NCBI RefSeq assembly: GCF_000002235.5
Contig: NW_022145596.1
Span: 31,036,140-31,100,139 of the forward strand
Origin: Strongylocentrotus purpuratus
Taxonomy: Eukaryota; Echinodermata; Echinoidea; Camarodonta; Strongylocentrotidae
Length of the DNA: 64,000 bases
Direction of reading: 5' to 3'
Made by a program: the position numbers and the translations under genes. The notes under the pieces were generated by a model. That model did no database searches. It was not told the DNA's origin and saw only the letters and a list, made by a program, of their open reading frames with translations. This document shows positions 58,241 through 64,000 of this stretch, piece after piece (within the stretch, counting starts at the first letter, position 1; every line of letters begins with the position of its first letter).

Positions 58241-58645
58241 ATCATGTGTGAATATGAATGTAGTCAGATGGTGTAGATGATCTTCTCAGTCAGTCAGTGC
58301 TATTTGTTAAGAAAATGTAATGTTTCTCTTTCTTCTGATAGATAAAGTACAATACAGCATTCTATTGATACTATGTAGTTATGAATAAATAAGCAATATG
58401 CATAAACATGTTTTCATTTTCTTTATTTTTCTCTTTTAATTAGATTCTTTGAAACTGGTGCAATGTCAGTCCTGAATTTTGTAAACAACATTTCAATAAT
58501 TTTTCAGAAAAAAGAAACTCATGCTCTTATGACTTTCAATTCTGATAGTTGTTTATATCTGATGGGTTTATATTGCAAAATAATATGTTCATAAAATAAG
58601 GAGGTAATCATCCCACATGGAAGCCTGTTTACAGAAGAGGTTCAT

Positions 58646-59800
58646 TTGGATGATGATGATGGTGTGGGTGGTGGTGATGGTGATGGTGATGGTGGTGTGA
58701 GTGGTGGTGATGGTGCTGGTGGTGGTGGTGTGGGTGGTGGTGCTGGTGGTGTGGGTGGTGGTGCTGGTGGTGGTGGTGATGGTGGTGGTGATGGTGGTGG
58801 TGGTGGTGGTGGTGGTGGTGGTGGTGATGGTGATGGTGGTGTGGGTGGTGGTGATGGTGATGGTGATGGTGGTGTGGGTGGTGGTGATGGTGGTGTGGGT
58901 GGTGGTGTTGGTGGTGGGGTGATGGTGGTGGTGATGGTGGTGGTGGTGGTGGTGTTGATGGTGATGGTGGTGTGGGTAGTGGTGATGGTGATGGTGGTGT
59001 GGGTGATGGTGATGGTGGTGGTGTGGGTGGTGGTGCTGGTGGTGGTGGTGATGGTGGTGGTGGTGGTGGTGGTGCTGGTGGTGCTGGTGGTGGTGGTGAT
59101 GGTGGTGGTGATGGTGGTGGTGGTGGTGGTGGTGGTGATGGTGATGGTGGTGTGGGTGGTGGTGATGGTGATGGTGATGGTGGTGTGGGTGGTGGTGATG
59201 GTGGTGTGGGTGGTGGTGTTGGTGGTGGGGTGATGGTGGTGGTGATGGTGGTGGTGGTGGTGGTGTTGATGGTGATGGTGGTGTGGGTAGTGGTGATGGT
59301 GATGGTGGTGTGGGTGATGGTGATGGTGGTGGTGTGGGTGGTGGTGCTGGTGGTGGTGGTGATGGTGGTGGTGGTGGTGGTGGTGGTGGTGGTGATGGTG
59401 GTGTGGGTGGTGGTGATGGTGATGGTGATGGTGGTGGAGGTGATGGTGTTGTGGGTGGTGGTGCTGGTGGTGGTGGTGATGGTGGTGGTGATGGTGGTGG
59501 TGGTGGTGGTGTTGATGGTGATGGTGGTGTGGGTAGTGGTGATGTTGATGGTGGTGTGGGTGATGGTGATGGTGGTGGTGATGGTGATGGTGGTGTGGGT
59601 GGTGGTGATGGTGATGGTGGTGTGGGTGGTGGTGTGGGTGGTGGTGATGGTGATGGTGGTGTGGGTGGTGGTGATGGTGATGGTGGTGTGGGTGGTGGTG
59701 TGGGTGGTGGTGATGGTGATGGTGGTGTGGGTGGCGGTGTTGATGGTGATGATGGTGGTGGTGGTGGTGATATGGTGCTGATGGTGATGGTCATGATGCT
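58646..59800. repeat. GGTGAT minisatellite with 311-bp higher-order unit
   Basis: GGT/GAT/GTGGGT blocks over about 1.15 kb. GTGGTGGGGTGATGG recurs at 58911 and 59222, and GTGGGTAGTGG ends at 58982 and 59293, both 311 bp apart. A third, shorter partial unit follows near 59520. Open frames of 160-400 codons on both strands arise because the repeat lacks stops; they have no domain. Confidence 0.92.
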
Positions 59801-60060
59801 GATAGTGACAATATGATGCTTGTGGTAGTGGTGGATGATGATAACAATGGTAATGGTGATGATGATGTCGGTGATGATGGCGATGATGATGATGGTGATG
59901 ATGATGTCGGTGATGATGATGATGATGGGGATGATGATGATAGTGATGGGGAAATGTTAATCACTATGGAAGAGCTAGGCCGAAGAAGATGATGGTGAGA
60001 ACAACGATGTTGATGCTGCTGATAGAGACGAGGGGGGGGGGGGGTGATAATTACTATTTT
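59801..60060. repeat. Degenerate GAT repeat
   Basis: GATGATGAT with GTC/GGC interruptions continuing from the minisatellite, ending at a G run (60032-60044). Confidence 0.75.
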
Positions 60061-60728
60061 ACTGTGATGATCATGATCATACTGGTATGAGGAATTTAAG
60101 ACAATAATCATGGGCAGGGGAGTCAAAAGACTATTTTGAAGGGTTGAGCTTTGGACCAAATTTGCTGTCAAGAAAGTATGAAAAATAAAGCAGGATAAGA
60201 ATTGTTATTTGATGACAATTAGGCATTAAAATTCAAATTTGCAATTATAAATCTTGAATATTGCACCCCACCTCCCCACAGTGATGTTTGAGATTATGAG
60301 GGATAAAGCTGATTGCAAGGATGCATGATGATGATTATGATGACGATGATAACAATGATGAATTGTTGTGATGGCAATTTATACCACAAAAACTGGATGC
60401 TCGTTTAAAATCACTTTTTGAATCACTGACAACAGCCGCATGTTGGTATTTTTGTTTTGGGGAATGAAAATAAAGTATATACAAAATCAATAAAGAGTAT
60501 AAGCCCATAATAGTTTGTCGCCATCTAGTGCTGTTTTAGCGGATATCTATCACCGCTGCAGCTCGGATTTCGGATATTATGCATATGGACAAATTGCATA
60601 TTCGACTTCGACTACCTTATCTGAATTCAATTTTGATATCAAATCTCAAGGAGATCAGCGTGACTACTGTCTGTATTTTCCTTGGAATCTGTACCCAGGA
60701 TAACTGACATTTTGTTCCAAACCTCAAA
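60061..60728 (+). promoter_or_regulatory. Upstream region and likely 5' UTR of the Rab33 gene
   Basis: From about 60510 the sequence becomes less AT-rich up to the ATG, as expected for a leader. No TATA box at a convincing distance could be assigned. Confidence 0.35.
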
Positions 60729-60947
60729 ATGGAACCGGGAAAAGAGCAAGCCAACGGTAGAGGAGCTACGGATCCAAACGACAAAAATCGCCGCATTTTC
60801 AAGATCATCGTCATCGGGGATTCTAACGTGGGGAAAACATGTCTCACCTACCGTTTCTGCGGCGGGGAGTTCCCCGAGAAGACCGAAGCGACGATTGGGG
60901 TCGATTTCCGGGAGAAGAATGTCACAATAGAAGGAGAAACTGTAAAG
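60729..60947 (+). CDS. RAB33: Rab33-type small GTPase, first coding exon (gene runs off the right edge)
   Basis: Encodes 73 residues. After a short variable N-terminus comes [22 protein letters not shown] (residues 22-43) with the P-loop GDSNVGKT (30-37), then [11 protein letters not shown] (52-62) with the switch I threonine (Thr55). The YRFCGG and [11 protein letters not shown] signature matches vertebrate Rab33A/B better than other Rabs I know. Rab33 is a Golgi-associated GTPase linked to retrograde traffic and autophagy. The exon ends AAG|GTATGT at 60948, phase 0, just before the expected IQLWDTAGQ segment. An in-frame TGA at 60705-60707 with no ATG in between supports the start. WDTAGQE, NKxD, SAK and the prenylated C-terminus are not in this window, so the exon is partial, not broken. 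Confidence 0.93.
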
Positions 60948-63900
60948 GTATGTAATATATAACTGTTTAATATTGAAATCAATAATCACCTAGCCTTAAT
61001 TGGCGTCCATACTCCTATGTGAAGAGTGATGATAACAAAACCTAAATTGCATTCGTAATCCCACACTAGGGAGGCCAATGCCCAAATCTAACTTTTTAAT
61101 TAGATCTACTAATTTGTTTATACTAAAACTAAGATTAAAAGAAAGCATTTACTTTCACTAAGAAAATCCACCCATCTGCCGACTCCAGAAGTTCCATCAA
61201 ATAGGAGATATCCAGCTCTTTTTATCCAGCTTCCTTCTACGCCTTTCCGTACGTAAGAGCCTTGAAACAATTATATTTCATGTCGCAAAGTTACGTTCAT
61301 AATTAGACAGGCCCGAGGGACAAAGTTCATGACGAAGTTTAAAACTTCGCGCGAAAGTGCAATCACTCAACAGCGGCTAGCCTTGAATCGGTCGCATACG
61401 TACACACCTTCTTCTTAGTTGATCCCTCCACCGACACAGGCAAGCCCCGATGCAGGCTGAAGTCCAGCCATCAATGTGCGAACGATTACATCTTCTACTA
61501 CTACGAGCCAAAGACGATGGTTCAAAAATGAAGAATAGATATCAACATTGGTAGGAAAGAAATATATATAATTCATTGATATTTACCTTAGATGTGTATT
61601 CCAATAATTTGATTTCCTCATGAGTATTCCTTATTATCAACGATCGAGAAGTTACGAGGTCCAATTAACATCCATCTTGCAGCGAACACAATCATAGCGC
61701 ACATCCATGCATGCAACGTACGTGTACTAATATTTCTCTCACTCTCTCTCTCTCTCTCTCTCTCTCCCTTTCGCTATACTTAACATACACACTCACTAAC
61801 CATGTATCATACAACACACACCTTCAAATCATGGCTTTCATTTCAATTCTCAATTGGAGTATAGACTGCTCACGTAGACTTTTTTTTTTTACTGAAATAT
61901 CTTTTTTACTGAAATATCTTTTTTAACACTTCTCATACATTACTGCACGACACTCGTATCTAGTACTGTGAGAATAAGGTACTAGGGTCTATAAATAAGA
62001 CTACGCTTTGCGCACGATCTGACCGGAGCTCAGATTATGTCGCAATACCCTTTATTTTTGGCGCGAACAGTGACGTCACTGTTCACTGTTTTCCTTCTCA
62101 TTTTGAGATGGATGTAGCTATAGGGCTCAAACCAACGCAAGATTGACAGAAACATCGTACTCTATCTACTTTCGAATGTTCAGTTTGTAAAAATCTGTAT
62201 TTAAAAAGATATAATCTTTTTTCTTTATATTTTCTAGTTGTTAGAAGTGGCAATTGTGAACATCTGAAATGTTGATCTCTATCAAAAGTTCTTTACTCAA
62301 AACGGATCCCATATTTTTAGGGTCTACTTTCTGCCAATGAGAAGGTTTTTAGTGAGCAAACCTCTACGCCCTCTAGGATTTTCTTAGTCGGTGGTGCGAG
62401 TGCGTCAAGGTCGTCTGCAACCACAATTATTGGATTAAAAAACGTCAAAATCTGCAAGATTGTTAACAAATGGTGAAAGACTGTTACAGATCCGTGATTA
62501 TAGGTATGTTGTGAAATGTATAATTGTATTTTCTTTTCTTATTTTCTTCAATTTTTATTTTTACATCATTTTTTTCCCTTTGCTAATTTTTTGAAGTGGG
62601 CGACGAGCGCACAAATCGTAGGTGTAGAAGCCTTACGCCCGGGCATTGGCCTCCCTACCCACACCCAACAAACCTTCAAACTACCGTTTGTTAGTGGACT
62701 CTTCTTTCTAATCAATCAAAGCACTTTGAAACCTGTCAAGAACATCTAATCACCAATGTGAACATTTGGTACCGGAGTGATTTGCTTACTTTCTATGTGT
62801 TCCTGATGATGATGAGCTAACAACATGCAATTTACATTACCAAAACAATAACCTCTCACAAGAATTTTTGGGTGCTAGTCACAAAGAACTTTGCGCATTA
62901 GGCGCTTTACAACGAGTTACACGCTCTCGTTGGCCGATCCGCTCGAGTGGCTTCGAATTTAATCGCGAGAGGAACTATTTTACTTAAGCACAACTTAGCG
63001 CAACTTAAGTTCAATGGCAAAGTCAATATGTATTATTACGTTACACCACAGAGATTTTGACACGTCCTGCTTTAAAGAGGTGACGCATTTCATACATAAC
63101 TGACGCACACAAGGCATTGCAAACACATGAAGTAGAAAAATCAACGAACATCTCAGAATAAATTTCCAATTTATACCTTAAATATGACGAAAATGAGAAT
63201 TGTTCAAACTTAAAAAATAGTGAAGTGAAATACTTAAGTGAAAAAATCATAACAAATAGAGGGTTTGACTGAAATATCATAATTATGAAATGCGCTATAA
63301 AAGAAAAAATTATTATTATTATTATTATTATTATTATCGAAAAAAAAATTGAAAATTGCAAGCTTGCTCCTCGCACAAATATCTTATAGCATTGAGTGAA
63401 GGCCCATGTCGGCTAGGCTAGGCGCCAACTTATGAAAGAAAATGAAGCTGAGATTGGATGAGCCATCTGGGCATGCACTAAATGTAATCTAAAGTTCTTC
63501 GTGCTAGTGTACTTTCGTATCCATTTTTGACCCGTAACTAGCCTCTTCTTCTTCTTCTGTTGAAGTACGGGCCACCATGCTGTTGGTGTATCTTCATACA
63601 AAACTTGAATTCTGTATCCTACTGGGGATGTTTAGGTATTAAATATTCTCCAGTATAGTTGAAATGTAACACAATTTCTATTTATTGTACAAAAATATTC
63701 TTACCGACCTGAAAACTCAAAATCTTCAATACAGTGCAATATTTATGAATGTCTGAAATCGTCTGATCCAGCACTAGCCTAAAGTGATGGTACTAGTGTA
63801 TTGCCAAGAGAACAAAAATGACAAATAGAAGTGTAATTAACGTCATGTTAGCAACCAACCATTAGCATGCTGCAGCACATGAATTTACTTTATTTCTATT

Positions 63901-64000
63901 TTGTCCTCTTACTGATCACCGTGGCATGTTGCTTTCTCTATGGTGATTGTTCATGTCCCTGAAAAATATAGAGGCCCTATTCTGGAGTTTTACACAATCC
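60948..64000 (+). other. First intron of the Rab33 gene (partial)
   Basis: No segment resembling WDTAGQERF or later Rab motifs is visible, so exon 2 lies beyond the window. The stretch contains a short CT tract (61738-61767) and an ATT run near 63310-63338, and is otherwise unremarkable AT-rich sequence. Confidence 0.7.

Noticed and set aside
58589-59794. A 401-codon open frame on the minus strand (Pro/Ser/Thr/His-rich) and several Gly/Val-rich frames on the + strand
   Set aside because: Pure translation of the GGTGAT minisatellite; no domain, no splice context, and both strands are equally open.
1-64000. CRISPR arrays, bacterial operons or phage genes
   Set aside because: GT-AG introns, SINEs/LINEs and MITEs show eukaryotic DNA; tandem repeats here lack the spacer pattern.

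Overview
The window is eukaryotic, AT-rich and intron-rich. It looks like a marine invertebrate deuterostome, most likely a sea urchin or other echinoderm. The basis is a J1-crystallin/selenoprotein-J type ADP-ribosylglycohydrolase gene in many GT-AG exons, a sea-urchin-style histone 3'-end signal (hairpin plus CAAGAAAGA) stranded in an intron, many tRNA-derived SINEs and small inverted-repeat transposons, and very abundant GA/CT, TCC, CCCCT and GGTGAT simple repeats. The organism call is inference; no marker here is species-diagnostic.

Only two protein-coding genes can be supported, both on the + strand. (1) A six-coding-exon gene spans 5753-55642 and encodes a 333-residue J1-crystallin/SelJ-like protein of the ADP-ribosylglycohydrolase fold. 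Exon phases join cleanly (1,1,0,1,1). Introns are about 36.0, 2.25, 9.1, 1.0 and 0.5 kb. (2) The first coding exon of a Rab33-type small GTPase lies at 60729-60947; the rest of that gene lies beyond the right edge.

Layout: 1-5724 is repeat-rich upstream DNA with a LINE 3' tail (about 930-1207), a CACTA-type palindromic MITE (2247-2477) and a 5'-truncated LINE (about 2790-3870). 5753-5855 is exon 1. 5856-41855 is a huge first intron filled with a four-unit GA-bearing tandem repeat (6251-7410), SINEs, several MITE families, a perfect 40-bp palindrome (9490-9529), a CGCG-rich 1.2-kb element (24550-25720), and tandem histone-like hairpins (35865-35967). 41856-55642 holds exons 2-6, with large polypyrimidine blocks just before exons 2 and 3 and TTAA-flanked MITEs just after the donors of exons 2 and 4. 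55643-60728 holds the 3' UTR/intergenic DNA, a second CACTA-type MITE (57955-58168) and a 1.1-kb GGTGAT minisatellite with a 311-bp higher-order repeat. 60729-64000 is Rab33 exon 1 and part of its first intron.

The two genes show no obvious functional relationship. Most of the interesting structure is in the repeats: at least seven small inverted-repeat families with readable target-site duplications, one nested insertion, and repeat placement hard against splice sites of the J1/SelJ-like gene.
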